From NCBI GenBank assembly GCA_902485915.1, contig CABTMH010000208.1:1-31942 (forward strand): DNA of 31,942 nt, read 5' to 3'. The position numbers were made by a program, and so were the translations under genes. Each line of letters opens with the position of its first letter. The first letter of the stretch is position 1. This DNA is from an uncultured Oribacterium sp. (GTDB taxonomy: Bacteria > Bacillota > Clostridia > Lachnospirales > Lachnospiraceae). Shown here in pieces: positions 9,091 to 17,117 of the stretch. The notes under the pieces were generated by a model. The model was not told the origin of the DNA. It did not search any database and was given only the letters and a program-made list of their open reading frames with translations.

Positions 9091-9146
9091 GCGTTACTGT
9101 TTACTCGTCAACTGGATTCAGACAGCCGCCTGCCTGATCAGTATTC
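9091..9146 (-). repeat. Dispersed palindromic intergenic repeat, copy 1 (minus orientation)
   Basis: It begins directly after the preceding stop codon. Its reverse complement is nearly identical to the copy at 25875-25932: about 30 bases ending CAGTAACGC match with one difference. It is itself an imperfect hairpin, with ACTGGATTCAGACAG facing CTGCCTGATCAGT. Confidence 0.8.
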
Positions 9147-9176
9147 GAAATTCAGTTCATCATTTCTTAAGAGATA

Positions 9177-9185
9177 TGCTATACT
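9177..9185 (+). promoter_or_regulatory. Extended -10 promoter for the Nudix gene
   Basis: TGCTATACT is an extended -10 element 36 bases before the start codon at 9221. The -35 region (TTCATC at 18 bp spacing) is weak, as allowed with an extended -10. The same nonamer recurs at 31928-31936. Confidence 0.6.
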
Positions 9186-9220
9186 ATCCTCGTGTGCGTG
9201 CAGCACAGGAGGATAGTGTT

Positions 9221-9775
9221 ATGTTAAACGAAAATAATGCAGAGAAACCGGTAAAGCTGATCGAGCGAAAGCTTGCATATCAGGGAAAGGTCATCACCGT
9301 GTATGATGACTATGTGGATGTCGGCGGGCATAAGACCCACTGGGATTTCATCCATCATAAGGGCGCGGCTGCGGTACTGCCGGTGCTTTCGGATGGCCGT
9401 ATCCTGATGGTGCGCCAGTTCCGTCATGCCCTCGACCGTTATACCCTGGAGATTCCGGCAGGCAAGCGCGATCGGGAGGACGAGCCGTTTGAAGAATGTG
9501 CGATGCGTGAGCTCGAGGAGGAGACCGGATATAAGACGGATCACCTTGATTTTCTACTGTATGTAAACACGACCATCGCTTTTCTCGATGAGAAGATCGG
9601 CATCTATGTGGCGGATCATCTCGAAAAGGGAAAGGTCCACTGGGATGAGGATGAGGAGCTCGGTGTCGAGGCCTGGGAGCTCAAGGATCTGCAGCAGCTG
9701 ATCTATGATGGGAAGATGACGGATGGAAAGACCGTCGCAGCCATCATGACCTATGCGGCGAAGTACCGTAAGTGA
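9221..9775 (+). CDS. nudF: Nudix hydrolase, ADP-ribose pyrophosphatase type
   Basis: A 184-residue Nudix protein of the ADP-ribose pyrophosphatase group, which cleaves ADP-ribose to AMP and ribose 5-phosphate. The Nudix box is clear (REL EEETGY preceded by E-x7), with the ADPRase-type lead-in EIPAGKR. The spacing from the box glycine to the first glutamate is six residues rather than the classical five, a one-residue insertion. The upstream ATG at 9176 is rejected because the ATG at 9221 has AGGAGGA at ideal distance and the -10 element overlaps the upstream one. Other NDP-sugars are possible substrates. Confidence 0.87.
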   Translation: MLNENNAEKPVKLIERKLAYQGKVITVYDDYVDVGGHKTHWDFIHHKGAAAVLPVLSDGRILMVRQFRHALDRYTLEIPAGKRDREDEPFEECAMRELEEETGYKTDHLDFLLYVNTTIAFLDEKIGIYVADHLEKGKVHWDEDEELGVEAWELKDLQQLIYDGKMTDGKTVAAIMTYAAKYRK

Positions 9776-9923
9776 TGCATGGTCGAAGAAGCAGTAGGAA
9801 ACGGCAGTGCCCGTGTGCTAGGCGCAGGGGGATTTTATGTCGCGTGATCGTCGATCGGACGGCAGTGTCCTGCATGATGAAGGGTGCGCCGGTATAGTAT
9901 GAAGCGAAAAGCGAGGAGACGTT

Positions 9924-10454
9924 ATGAAGAGAGAGCATTTGGAAGATTATGTACTGACCATTCCGGATTTTCCACAGAAGGGCATCATGTTCCGTGATAT
10001 CACATCCCTGGTACAGGATCCGGATGGCCTGCAGGATGCGGTGGATGGTCTCATTAAGGCCCTGGAGGGCGTGGATTTCGATGTGGTACTGGGCCTGGAG
10101 TCCAGAGGCTTCATCTTTGGAACCGCGATCGCGTATGCGATGCATAAGGGCTTCGTGCCGGTACGTAAGAAGGGCAAGCTTCCGAGAGAGACCGTTTCTG
10201 CGAAGTATGACCTCGAGTATGGTCAGGCCGAGATCGAGATCCATAAGGACGCGATCAAGCCTGGCGAGAAGGTCGTCATCATCGATGATCTGATCGCGAC
10301 CGGTGGTACACTCGCCGCTGCCTGCAAGCTGGTTGAGCAGCTCCAGGGCGAAGTTGCGGAGATCGCGGTCGTGATGGAGCTTGCGGGTCTGAACGGTCGT
10401 GATCAGCTCCGGAAGTATCCGTTGACCTCCCTGATCACCTACGAGGGTAAGTGA
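9924..10454 (+). CDS. apt: Adenine phosphoribosyltransferase
   Basis: This enzyme converts adenine and PRPP to AMP in purine salvage, in the cytoplasm. The 176-residue length is standard. Family motifs are IPDFPQKGIMFRDIT near the N-terminus, LGLESRGFIFG, RKKGKLP, and the PRPP-binding loop VVIIDDLIATGGT. The start has GAGGAG about nine bases upstream. The stop codon overlaps the start of the GreA-type gene (TGATG), so the two are translationally coupled. A TATAGT at 9893-9898 could be the -10, but no convincing -35 accompanies it. Confidence 0.97.
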   Translation: MKREHLEDYVLTIPDFPQKGIMFRDITSLVQDPDGLQDAVDGLIKALEGVDFDVVLGLESRGFIFGTAIAYAMHKGFVPVRKKGKLPRETVSAKYDLEYGQAEIEIHKDAIKPGEKVVIIDDLIATGGTLAAACKLVEQLQGEVAEIAVVMELAGLNGRDQLRKYPLTSLITYEGK

Positions 10455-10957
10455 TGGGACAGGAACTGACGAAGTCGGACGTCGAGAAGATCCAGGCCGA
10501 GATCGACCATCGGAAGCTGGTGCTCCGTCCGCAGATCACGAAGGAAATCGCAGAGGCAGCCGCGCAGGGGGACCGCTCGGAAAACTTCGAGTATTATGCT
10601 GCGAAGAAGGCCAATCGTGAAAACAACGGCCGTATCAACTATCTGGAGCGGGTCCTTCGCTTCGCGAGGATCATCGATGATTCGTCGAAGGACGATGAGG
10701 TCGGGCTCAATAATACCGTGACCCTGTACTTCGAGGAGGATGATGAGGAGGAGACCTATCGTATCGTCACCTCGATTCGTGGAAACAGTATCCACGGACT
10801 CATCTCGAACGAATCACCGATCGGACGTGCCATCATGGGACATAAGGTCGGCGACCGCTGTACGGTCCGGATGGAGAACGGCATCTGTTATGATGTCATC
10901 ATCCGAAACATCGAAAACACCGGGGAATCGGTGGATGATCAGATTAAGGCATACTAG
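10454..10957 (+). CDS. GreA/GreB-type transcript cleavage factor
   Basis: A 167-residue secondary-channel factor that rescues backtracked RNA polymerase. The N-terminal coiled coil carries the acidic tip GDRSENFEYYAAKK; Asp40 and Glu43 match the catalytic Asp41/Glu44 of E. coli GreA. The C-terminal FKBP-like domain contains SPIGRAIMGHKVGD. A GTG three bases upstream is in frame, but the ATG overlapping the apt stop is the natural coupled start. Pairing with apt is unusual, and the central loop FEEDDEEETYR is strongly acidic. The genome may also encode a separate canonical GreA, so no symbol is given. Confidence 0.9.
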   Translation: MGQELTKSDVEKIQAEIDHRKLVLRPQITKEIAEAAAQGDRSENFEYYAAKKANRENNGRINYLERVLRFARIIDDSSKDDEVGLNNTVTLYFEEDDEEETYRIVTSIRGNSIHGLISNESPIGRAIMGHKVGDRCTVRMENGICYDVIIRNIENTGESVDDQIKAY

Positions 10958-11004
10958 CCTGGTCGGATCGAAGCAGCCGGACGAAAATAGAATCAGAACA
11001 GGCA

Positions 11005-11087
11005 AAGAGGCTGTTGCAGCGAATCCTGAGCGGCGGAATCTGATGTACATCAGAACCGCTGTCTGCGGATACCTGCAGCAGCCTCTT
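11005..11087. other. Long imperfect stem-loop between convergent genes
   Basis: AAGAGGCTGTTGCAG pairs with CTGCAGCAGCCTCTT (one wobble). Inside, a partly paired stem leads to a perfect 16-bp palindrome, TCTGATGTACATCAGA (11039-11054). No T-run follows on either strand. It could be a bidirectional transcription barrier or a palindromic mobile repeat. Confidence 0.6.
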
Positions 11088-11168
11088 CTGTGATGGGGGG
11101 TATGTGCCCCACGGTCTTTACATTGACCGACGCTTCTGCGCCCGGATCGTTCGTGAAAAACAAATCGC

Positions 11169-11609
11169 TCAGATGACCTTTTTTACGGCTTCGAGAAGGA
11201 CATCCTTGATATCAGAATGCTCATAGAGATAATTGATCAGCTCCTTCCGTCGGATCATGCCGATGAAGTGGTCCGAATCATCGACGACCGGGACGAAGTT
11301 CTGCCGGGAAGCCCGCTTCATGAGATCTTCCATGCTGGCGTTGATTCTCACCGGCTCATAGTGATTTTTCATCGGGATGTCGGTCACCCGGATCTTTTCC
11401 ATGTCCTTCAGCTCCATGTGGAGATCGTTTTTGATTTCCCAGAGCAGGTCACCCTCGGTCATGGTGCCATAGTATTTGCCGTCCTTCGTCAGGACCGGGA
11501 TGGTAGAGTAGCGGTGGAACTCCATTTTTTCGAGCGCCTGCCGCAGTGTATAATCTTCCTCGAGATATGCGACATCACATTTCGGTGTCAGGAAGAAAAG
11601 AATATTCAT
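11169..11609 (-). CDS. CBS-pair domain protein
   Basis: A stand-alone protein of 146 residues with two CBS motifs (about residues 8-62 and 74-135). Typical strings are YSTIPVLTKDGKYYGTMTEGDLLW and FVPVVDDSDHFIGMIRRKELINYL, each quoted only in part by its key residues V-P-V and G-x-(I/M)-T/R. Such domains bind adenosine nucleotides and tune partners; here there is no attached effector domain. The start codon is preceded on the minus strand by TGGAGG at good spacing. It is the only minus-strand gene in the window, convergent with the GreA-type gene and divergent from rel. The cellular role is unknown. Confidence 0.85.
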   Translation of the reverse strand: MNILFFLTPKCDVAYLEEDYTLRQALEKMEFHRYSTIPVLTKDGKYYGTMTEGDLLWEIKNDLHMELKDMEKIRVTDIPMKNHYEPVRINASMEDLMKRASRQNFVPVVDDSDHFIGMIRRKELINYLYEHSDIKDVLLEAVKKVI

Positions 11610-11732
11610 GAAAAGTCCTCCATTTATTTTCGATACTATAACTATTTTAGCCGAAAGGTATGTACAAGCTATGACGGAATCGTTAAAAATTCATAAAGAT
11701 TGTATGCGGATTTGTACAATCCACCGCGGCTT

Positions 11733-11761
11733 TTGACATTATTCCATACTGATAGTAATAT
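11733..11761 (+). promoter_or_regulatory. Sigma-A type promoter for rel
   Basis: TTGACA and TAATAT are separated by exactly 17 bases, ending 85 bases before the rel start codon. This gives a leader of roughly 80 bases with no recognised riboswitch. Confidence 0.8.
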
Positions 11762-11846
11762 TTAGACTTGACTATAGGTTTATAAAGAGAAGTGTGCGCA
11801 GCTCATCCGTCTGCGCAGAACAGCACTTCATGATGAGGATAGCGCT

Positions 11847-14105
11847 ATGATGACAGAGGAAGAAGTAGTACTGGAGAGACCTGCGGATAACACACCACCG
11901 GAGGAATTATATAAGGAACTGATCAGGGCCATCCGGGCATATCATCCATCCGATGATCTCCGTATGATCGAGAAGGCCTATCAGGTAGCGAAGGAACAGC
12001 ATAAGGATCAGAAGCGGAAATCGGGTGAACCATACATCATTCACCCTCTTTGTGTTGCGATCATCCTCGCCGATCTCCAGATGGATAAGGAAACCATCGC
12101 AGCGGGGCTTCTGCATGATGTCGTCGAGGATACCGGCATGACGCTCGACGAAATCACGAAGGAGTTTAATCCGGATGTGGCGCTGCTCGTCGATGGCGTC
12201 ACGAAGTTGACGCAGTTAAATCTAAACACAGATAAGGTCGAGATGCAGGCGGAGAATCTCCGAAAGATGTTCGTTTCGATGGCGAAGGATATCCGTGTCA
12301 TCATCATCAAGCTCGCCGATCGTCTCCATAACCTCCGAACCCTGGAGTACCAGACGCCGGCGAAGCAGAAGGAGAAGGCGCGTGAGTCCCTCGAGATCTA
12401 CTCACCGCTCGCGGAGCGTCTCGGTATCAGTAAGATCAAGATCGAGATGGATGATCTGTCACTGAAGTACCTCGAGCCGGATATCTACTATGACCTCGCG
12501 GCGAAGGTCAACCTGAAGAGGGAAGCCAGAGAAGCCCGGATTAAGAACATCGTCTCTGAAGTCTCGACGCATATCAAGGAGTCCGGCATCGATGCCGAGA
12601 TCAGTGGCCGTGTGAAGCATTTCTTCTCCATCTATCGTAAGATGGTAAACCAGAATAAGACCATCGACCAGATCTATGATCTGTTTGCGATCCGTATCAT
12701 CGTGGAGACGGTGCGGGACTGCTATGCGGCGCTCGGCGTCATCCATAAGATGTATACCCCGATTCCGGGGCGCTTCAAGGACTACATCGCGATGCCGAAA
12801 CCGAACATGTACCAGTCGCTGCATACGACGGTCATCGGCTCCGACGGTGTACCGTTCGAGATCCAGATCCGTACCTTCGAGATGCACCGTACGGCAGAGT
12901 TCGGTATCGCGGCGCACTGGAAGTATAAGGAGTCCGGCGGATCGAAGGAAAAGGCCAGCGAGCAGGAAGATGTGAAGATGAACTGGCTGCATGAGATCCT
13001 CGAGTGGCAGAAGGATGAGTCCGACTCGAAGGAGTTCATGAACATGGTGAAGTCCGACCTGAACCTCTTTAACGAGAACGTCTTCTGCTTCACACCGACG
13101 GGCGATGTCAAGAATCTGCCGGCCGGCTCCTGCCCGATCGACTTCGCGTATGCGATCCACTCGGCGGTCGGCAACAAGATGGTCGGTGCGAAGGTCAACG
13201 ACAAGCTGGTACCGGTCACCTATCAGCTGAAAAACGGCGACCGTGTCGACATCATCACCTCGCAGAACTCGAGAGGTCCGAGCCGTGACTGGCTGAAGAT
13301 CTGCAAGTCGACGCAGGCGAAGAACAAGATCAACCAGTGGTTCAAGCGTGAGCAGAAGGACGAGAACATCGAGCGCGGTAAGGATCTCCTTACGAGCTAT
13401 GCGAAGTCGAAGGGCTACACGCTCGGCGAGCTGACGAAGCCGGAGTATGTCGAGAGCGTCATCCGCCGTTACAGCTACACCGACTGGGAGTCCATGCTGG
13501 CGTCCGTCGGCCGTGGCGGGCTCAAGGAGTCCCAGGTTATCGCGAAGCTCATCGAGCTCAAGCATAAGCAGGACGAGGCCAATGTCTCGGACGAGGATAT
13601 CCTGCACAACATTGAGGGCATGACGAAAAAGCCGGAGGTCATCCGGAAGTCGAAGTCCGGCATCGTGGTGAAGGGCATCCATGATCTTGCTGTACGCTAT
13701 GCGAAGTGCTGCTCGCCGGTGCCAGGCGATGAAATCGTCGGTTTCGTCACCCGTGGCCGTGGTATCACGATCCACCGCACGGACTGTATCAATATGATGA
13801 ACCTGCCGGAGGACGAGAAGGCCCGTCTCATCGAGGCTGAGTGGCAGTCTGCTAACGCACAGGAGACCTACGCAACCGAGCTCGAGATCTTCACGACGAA
13901 CCGTGTCGGCCTCCTCGTAGACGTCTCGAAGGTACTGACCGATGCAAACATCGACATCAAGTCCCTGACCTCCCGTGTCGGTAAGAACGAAAAGGCGACG
14001 ATCACCGTCTCGTTCGACATCCATAACAAAGAAGAACTCAGTTCACTGGTTTCGAAGCTTCGTAAAATCAGTGGCGTGATCGATATCGAAAGAGCACAAG
14101 GTTAA
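11847..14105 (+). CDS. relA: Bifunctional (p)ppGpp synthetase/hydrolase Rel
   Basis: A long RelA/SpoT homologue of 752 residues that makes and degrades the stringent-response alarmones. Domains in order are HD hydrolase (about 45-190, metal motif His90-Asp91 in LLHDVVEDTG, intact), synthetase (about 230-345, with PNMYQSLHTTVIG), TGS (about 385-450), helical/zinc-finger region (cysteines in YAKCCSPVPGDEIVG) and C-terminal ACT (about 675-750). The synthetase loop reads RFKD (309-312). The basic RxKD form marks dual-function Rel/SpoT enzymes, in contrast to the acidic ExDD of E. coli RelA. A strong promoter lies upstream. Two adjacent ATGs start the frame; either could be used. Confidence 0.97.
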   Translation: MMTEEEVVLERPADNTPPEELYKELIRAIRAYHPSDDLRMIEKAYQVAKEQHKDQKRKSGEPYIIHPLCVAIILADLQMDKETIAAGLLHDVVEDTGMTLDEITKEFNPDVALLVDGVTKLTQLNLNTDKVEMQAENLRKMFVSMAKDIRVIIIKLADRLHNLRTLEYQTPAKQKEKARESLEIYSPLAERLGISKIKIEMDDLSLKYLEPDIYYDLAAKVNLKREAREARIKNIVSEVSTHIKESGIDAEISGRVKHFFSIYRKMVNQNKTIDQIYDLFAIRIIVETVRDCYAALGVIHKMYTPIPGRFKDYIAMPKPNMYQSLHTTVIGSDGVPFEIQIRTFEMHRTAEFGIAAHWKYKESGGSKEKASEQEDVKMNWLHEILEWQKDESDSKEFMNMVKSDLNLFNENVFCFTPTGDVKNLPAGSCPIDFAYAIHSAVGNKMVGAKVNDKLVPVTYQLKNGDRVDIITSQNSRGPSRDWLKICKSTQAKNKINQWFKREQKDENIERGKDLLTSYAKSKGYTLGELTKPEYVESVIRRYSYTDWESMLASVGRGGLKESQVIAKLIELKHKQDEANVSDEDILHNIEGMTKKPEVIRKSKSGIVVKGIHDLAVRYAKCCSPVPGDEIVGFVTRGRGITIHRTDCINMMNLPEDEKARLIEAEWQSANAQETYATELEIFTTNRVGLLVDVSKVLTDANIDIKSLTSRVGKNEKATITVSFDIHNKEELSSLVSKLRKISGVIDIERAQG

Positions 14106-14246
14106 TCACTGTTTTGTACTGAAAGTACAAAACAGTGATGCCCCCGGGCGGCGAGGCCGTTTTGCCGCGGATGCGGCAAAATCAAGCGACAATGCCCGCG
14201 CCGAAGGCGCATCAAATGGCATTGTCTCTATGCTAATCACTGTTTT
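14103..14246. repeat. Three-hairpin intergenic element flanked by 13-bp direct repeats
   Basis: TAATCACTGTTTT occurs at 14103-14115 (its TAA is the rel stop codon) and again at 14234-14246. Between lie three stems. The first is a perfect 15-bp stem (14105-14119 with 14125-14139, loop TGAAA). The second is TTTTGCCGC-GGAT-GCGGCAAAA (14160-14181). The third is GACAATGCC...GGCATTGTC (14188-14226) enclosing GCGCC-GAA-GGCGC. No T-run follows, so this is not a plain terminator. It resembles a small insertion element or a structured RNA. Confidence 0.75.
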
Positions 14247-14258
14247 TATGGAGGTATG

Positions 14259-14954
14259 ATGTTAAAAGTATCAAAGTATGTAACCGGCGTGGTGCAGACG
14301 AACGTCTACTTCTGCTACGATGATGAAACGCGTGCCTGCGTCATCATCGATCCGGCAGCCAATGCACCGCATATTATCAAAATCGTCGAGGAGGAGCTCC
14401 ATCTGAAGCCGGAGGCGATCCTTCTCACCCACGGCCACTTCGACCATATCATGGCGGCGAAGGATGTGGCGCAGCATTTCGGTATAAAGATCTACGCCTG
14501 TGCAGACGAGGCGGAGACCCTTCGGGATCCGAAGCGGAACCTGAGCGGAAACTTCGGCGTCGAGGTCACCCTGCAGCCGGGGGAGTATGAGACCTTCCGG
14601 GACGGCGATATCCTGCACCATCTCGGGCGGGAGTGGAAGGTGCTGGAAACCCCGGGGCATACGCCGGGCTCCTGCTGCTTCTATATCGCAGACGGGCTGT
14701 CCTTCCAGCCAGAGGGCGCGACCGGGCCGAAGATCTATCCGCTGCTGTTTTCCGGTGACACGCTCTTTAAGGAGTCCTTCGGACGCACCGACTTCGTGGG
14801 CGGCTCGCAGGAGGCCATCGTAAAGAGCATCGTAGAGAAGCTGCTGGTGCTCCCGGCGGATACCAGTGTCTTCCCGGGCCATGAGGCACAGAGCTCGATC
14901 GGAAACGAGCAGAAGTATAACCCGGCCGTGTTCTTAGGCAGGGTGAATCTTTAA
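14259..14954 (+). CDS. MBL-fold metallo-hydrolase (glyoxalase II-like)
   Basis: A cytoplasmic metallo-beta-lactamase fold hydrolase of 231 residues. The metal motif THGHFDHIM is near residue 65; later ligands are in ETPGHTPGS, LFSGDTLF and VFPGHE, giving a complete binuclear site. Relatives include hydroxyacylglutathione hydrolase-like proteins and other thioesterases; substrate unknown. Two ATGs occur in tandem after GGAGG (14250-14254). The first is only one base from the RBS, so the second is chosen, although its four-base spacing is still short. The gene is probably read from the rel promoter through the three-hairpin element, and it ends in a terminator. Confidence 0.88.
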   Translation: MLKVSKYVTGVVQTNVYFCYDDETRACVIIDPAANAPHIIKIVEEELHLKPEAILLTHGHFDHIMAAKDVAQHFGIKIYACADEAETLRDPKRNLSGNFGVEVTLQPGEYETFRDGDILHHLGREWKVLETPGHTPGSCCFYIADGLSFQPEGATGPKIYPLLFSGDTLFKESFGRTDFVGGSQEAIVKSIVEKLLVLPADTSVFPGHEAQSSIGNEQKYNPAVFLGRVNL

Positions 14955-14958
14955 ACAG

Positions 14959-14997
14959 AAAAGGGCAGGCGCTGACATAACCGCACCTGTCCTTTTT
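14959..14997 (+). terminator. Rho-independent terminator after the MBL hydrolase
   Basis: AAAAGGGCAGG pairs with CCTGTCCTTTT (one G-U pair) around a 16-base loop, with a run of five Ts. The next gene starts about 30 bases later, so some read-through to it is likely. Confidence 0.8.
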
Positions 14998-15025
14998 ACG
15001 CGTATATAAAAAAGAGGTAGAAACA

Positions 15026-16828
15026 TTGATCCGATTAGTTTTAGACAGTATCGCAGCGGGCTATGAGCAGGACATCCGGGAGCTGGTGCAGGCCTTCTAT
15101 CCGGGGGAGGAGTTCGAGATCCGGACCCCGGAGGGCGTGCATTTTTCGAACACCACTCAGGAGGAGAAAAACGCGCTGAAGCAGGCGCAGGCCACCGGTG
15201 AGGTGACCGCCGTCAATAAAAAGTCCACGAAGAATCGTGCCCGCATGGTGTCCGAGGTCACCCCGGAGGGGATGGAGGAGGACAGCATCCGCCTGAGCTT
15301 CACGGTAGAGGCCGCCTCACTTCCGCTGACCGGTGTCCGGAAGGAGGATAAGTCCGTCATTAAGTCTGAACTCTACGATACCCTGGTCGGCATGACCGGA
15401 AAGGAGCTCCCATGGGGCGACCTCACCGGTATCCGCCCGGTGTCCCTCGTGAGTCCGCTGCTGGAGGCACTGCCAGGGCATACGTTCCCGGAGGAGGCGC
15501 TGGAGAAGATCCGTGCCGACCTCCGGCAGGAGTACTGCATCCGCGGCGAGAAGCTCGATCTCATGGTCGACATCGCGGTGCGGGAGCAGCGCATCCTCGA
15601 TCGCATCCTGGAGACCACTGGCCGGAGCTATAGAGAGGGCTGGAGCCTCTACATCGGCATCCCGTTCTGCCCGACGCGCTGCCTCTACTGCTCCTTCCTC
15701 AGTAACACGATCGACGCCTGGGAGAAGCGCCTCGGCGACTATATGGAGAACCTCCGGAAGGAGCTCCGCTTCACCGTGCAGCATATGTGCGGCGAGCTTC
15801 ACCGACCGCTGCAGACCATCTACATCGGCGGCGGTACGCCGACGGCCCTCGACGAGCACTGGCTGCAGGTCCTGATGGATCTCGTTCACGAGATCTGCGG
15901 GGAGGCCAATGTCTCCATCCTGCGTGACAGCCTTCCGTCTTCTGAACAGGGAAGGTCGTGTGCGTGTGCCACGTCGGAAGCATTGACAGACGATGCTGCG
16001 TGGATGCATACCGTGACGGGCATGCCGGGCATCGTCGAGTTTACGGTCGAAGCGGGACGGCCGGATTCGATCACGCGGGAGAAGCTGGAAATCCTGAAGG
16101 CGGCCGGTGTCGACCGAATCTCGGTGAACCCACAGACCTTCTGCCAGAAGACCCTCGACCTGATCGGCCGAAAGCACAGCGTGGAGGAGGTCATCGAGAA
16201 GTATCGGCTCGCGCGTTCCCTCGGCTTCGAGAACATCAACATGGACATCATCCTGGGACTGCCGGGTGAGAAGCTCCCGGAGGTGACGCATACGCTCTCG
16301 GAGATCGGACGGCTCCGGCCAGACAGTCTGACCGTGCACAGCCTCGCCATCAAGCGGGCGGCGCGACTCACACTCGAGCGCGATTTCTGGGCCGGTGTGT
16401 ACCGTGCGGGTGACGAGCATGAGATCCTCGCGGAGACGCAGCAGCAGGAGAACGCTGATGGGGCAGACTTCCGGTATCCGGAGATCACCCGTATGATGCT
16501 CGCCTCGGAGTATACGGCCGAGCTCCTCGGTATGAAGCCGTACTATCTCTACCGGCAGAAGAACATGGCCGGTAATCTCGAAAACGTCGGGTACTGTGAG
16601 GAGGGCAAGGAGTGCCTCTATAACATCCTCATGATGGAGGAGAAGCATACCGTCGTCGGCTGTGGCGCCGGCACGAGCACGAAGGTCGTCCTGCCGTCCC
16701 GTGATGGCGATCTCTACCATAAACGTGTGGAGCGCTGCGATAACGGCAAGTCGATTCCGGACTATCTCGACCATATCGACAAGTTTATCGAGCGAAAGAG
16801 GAGCTTATTCGCCCTTTTTGAGGATTGA
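15026..16828 (+). CDS. hemZ: HemZ-like radical SAM protein (coproporphyrinogen dehydrogenase family)
   Basis: A 600-residue protein of the HemZ/HemN-related radical SAM group; oxygen-independent coproporphyrinogen dehydrogenation is the assumed reaction. The cluster motif is C215-x3-C219-x2-C222 in FCPTRCLYCSF. It is followed by IYIGGGTPTAL and FTVEAGRPDSIT, then INMDIILGLPGE, all diagnostic. The long N-terminal region (1-205) with GDLTGIRPVSL is typical of HemZ rather than HemN/HemW. An unusual insert of about 35 residues (about 293-328, with Cys-Ala-Cys-Ala) splits a region that is continuous in Bacillus HemZ. The start is TTG, chosen because AGAGG precedes it at eight bases and no suitable ATG exists. 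No other heme genes are nearby. Confidence 0.85.
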   Translation: MIRLVLDSIAAGYEQDIRELVQAFYPGEEFEIRTPEGVHFSNTTQEEKNALKQAQATGEVTAVNKKSTKNRARMVSEVTPEGMEEDSIRLSFTVEAASLPLTGVRKEDKSVIKSELYDTLVGMTGKELPWGDLTGIRPVSLVSPLLEALPGHTFPEEALEKIRADLRQEYCIRGEKLDLMVDIAVREQRILDRILETTGRSYREGWSLYIGIPFCPTRCLYCSFLSNTIDAWEKRLGDYMENLRKELRFTVQHMCGELHRPLQTIYIGGGTPTALDEHWLQVLMDLVHEICGEANVSILRDSLPSSEQGRSCACATSEALTDDAAWMHTVTGMPGIVEFTVEAGRPDSITREKLEILKAAGVDRISVNPQTFCQKTLDLIGRKHSVEEVIEKYRLARSLGFENINMDIILGLPGEKLPEVTHTLSEIGRLRPDSLTVHSLAIKRAARLTLERDFWAGVYRAGDEHEILAETQQQENADGADFRYPEITRMMLASEYTAELLGMKPYYLYRQKNMAGNLENVGYCEEGKECLYNILMMEEKHTVVGCGAGTSTKVVLPSRDGDLYHKRVERCDNGKSIPDYLDHIDKFIERKRSLFALFED

Positions 16829-16853
16829 CGGATAGTACAGGACGGCATATAAT
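16825..16853 (+). promoter_or_regulatory. Promoter of the lysine-riboswitch transcript
   Basis: TTGACG and a perfect TATAAT are spaced by 17 bases. The -35 hexamer overlaps the hemZ stop codon. A short hairpin, ATGTATCGC-GTT-GCGGTACAT, follows at 16860-16880. Confidence 0.85.
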
Positions 16854-16896
16854 GCATCCATGTATCGCGTTGCGGTACATGTGAAAATTTAACAGG

Positions 16897-17066
16897 TTGA
16901 CGATAGAGGCGCGTTGATTATCAGTAGCTGCATGGAGACCGCATAGTCTATGAGATGCAGTGAAAGGATGAGACGCCGAAACCGGAGTGTGATGCACACG
17001 CACCGAGTTGGGCTGCCGTTTAAGAGACGGCAGACTCTCACAGAAATGTGTTGGAGCTATTGTTTC
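16897..17066 (+). promoter_or_regulatory. Lysine riboswitch aptamer (L box)
   Basis: The order of conserved segments matches the lysine aptamer. P1 5' strand GACGATAG is followed by AGAGGCGCG, the turn segment ATCAGTAGCTG, the AGTGAAAGGATGAGACGCCGAA-type junction (its key parts are GTGAAAGG and ACGCCGAA), and the P4 arm TGGGCTGCCG-loop-CGGCAGACT. Then come the P5 stem TCACAGAAATGTG and the closing P1 strand GGAGCTATTGTT. It closely resembles the Thermotoga and Bacillus lysC aptamers as recalled. Lysine binding is expected to favour the terminator that follows. The downstream gene is a carrier, so the switch would repress lysine uptake when lysine is plentiful. Confidence 0.93.
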
Positions 17067-17084
17067 ATAGAATGCATATGTATG

Positions 17085-17117
17085 AGGCAGTGGTTCGTAT
17101 GGAATCACTGCCTTTTT
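17085..17117 (+). terminator. Lysine-riboswitch expression-platform terminator
   Basis: AGGCAGTGGTTC pairs with GAATCACTGCCT (one wobble) around GTATG, followed by TTTTT. It lies 18 bases after the aptamer and about 150 bases before the regulated start codon. Confidence 0.92.

Noticed and set aside
9776..9923. Small regulatory RNA or riboswitch before apt
   Set aside because: Only a short similar pair (ACGGCAGTG twice) and a possible TATAGT were seen; no purine-aptamer pattern or terminator.
12459..14024. A 521-codon minus-strand frame opposite rel
   Set aside because: Same antisense-mirror effect; rel is unmistakable on the plus strand.
15317..16774. A 485-codon minus-strand frame opposite the HemZ-like gene
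   Set aside because: Antisense shadow of a gene with intact radical SAM motifs.
16785..17108. Minus-strand frame over the lysine riboswitch
   Set aside because: The region is fully explained by promoter, aptamer and terminator; there is no RBS.
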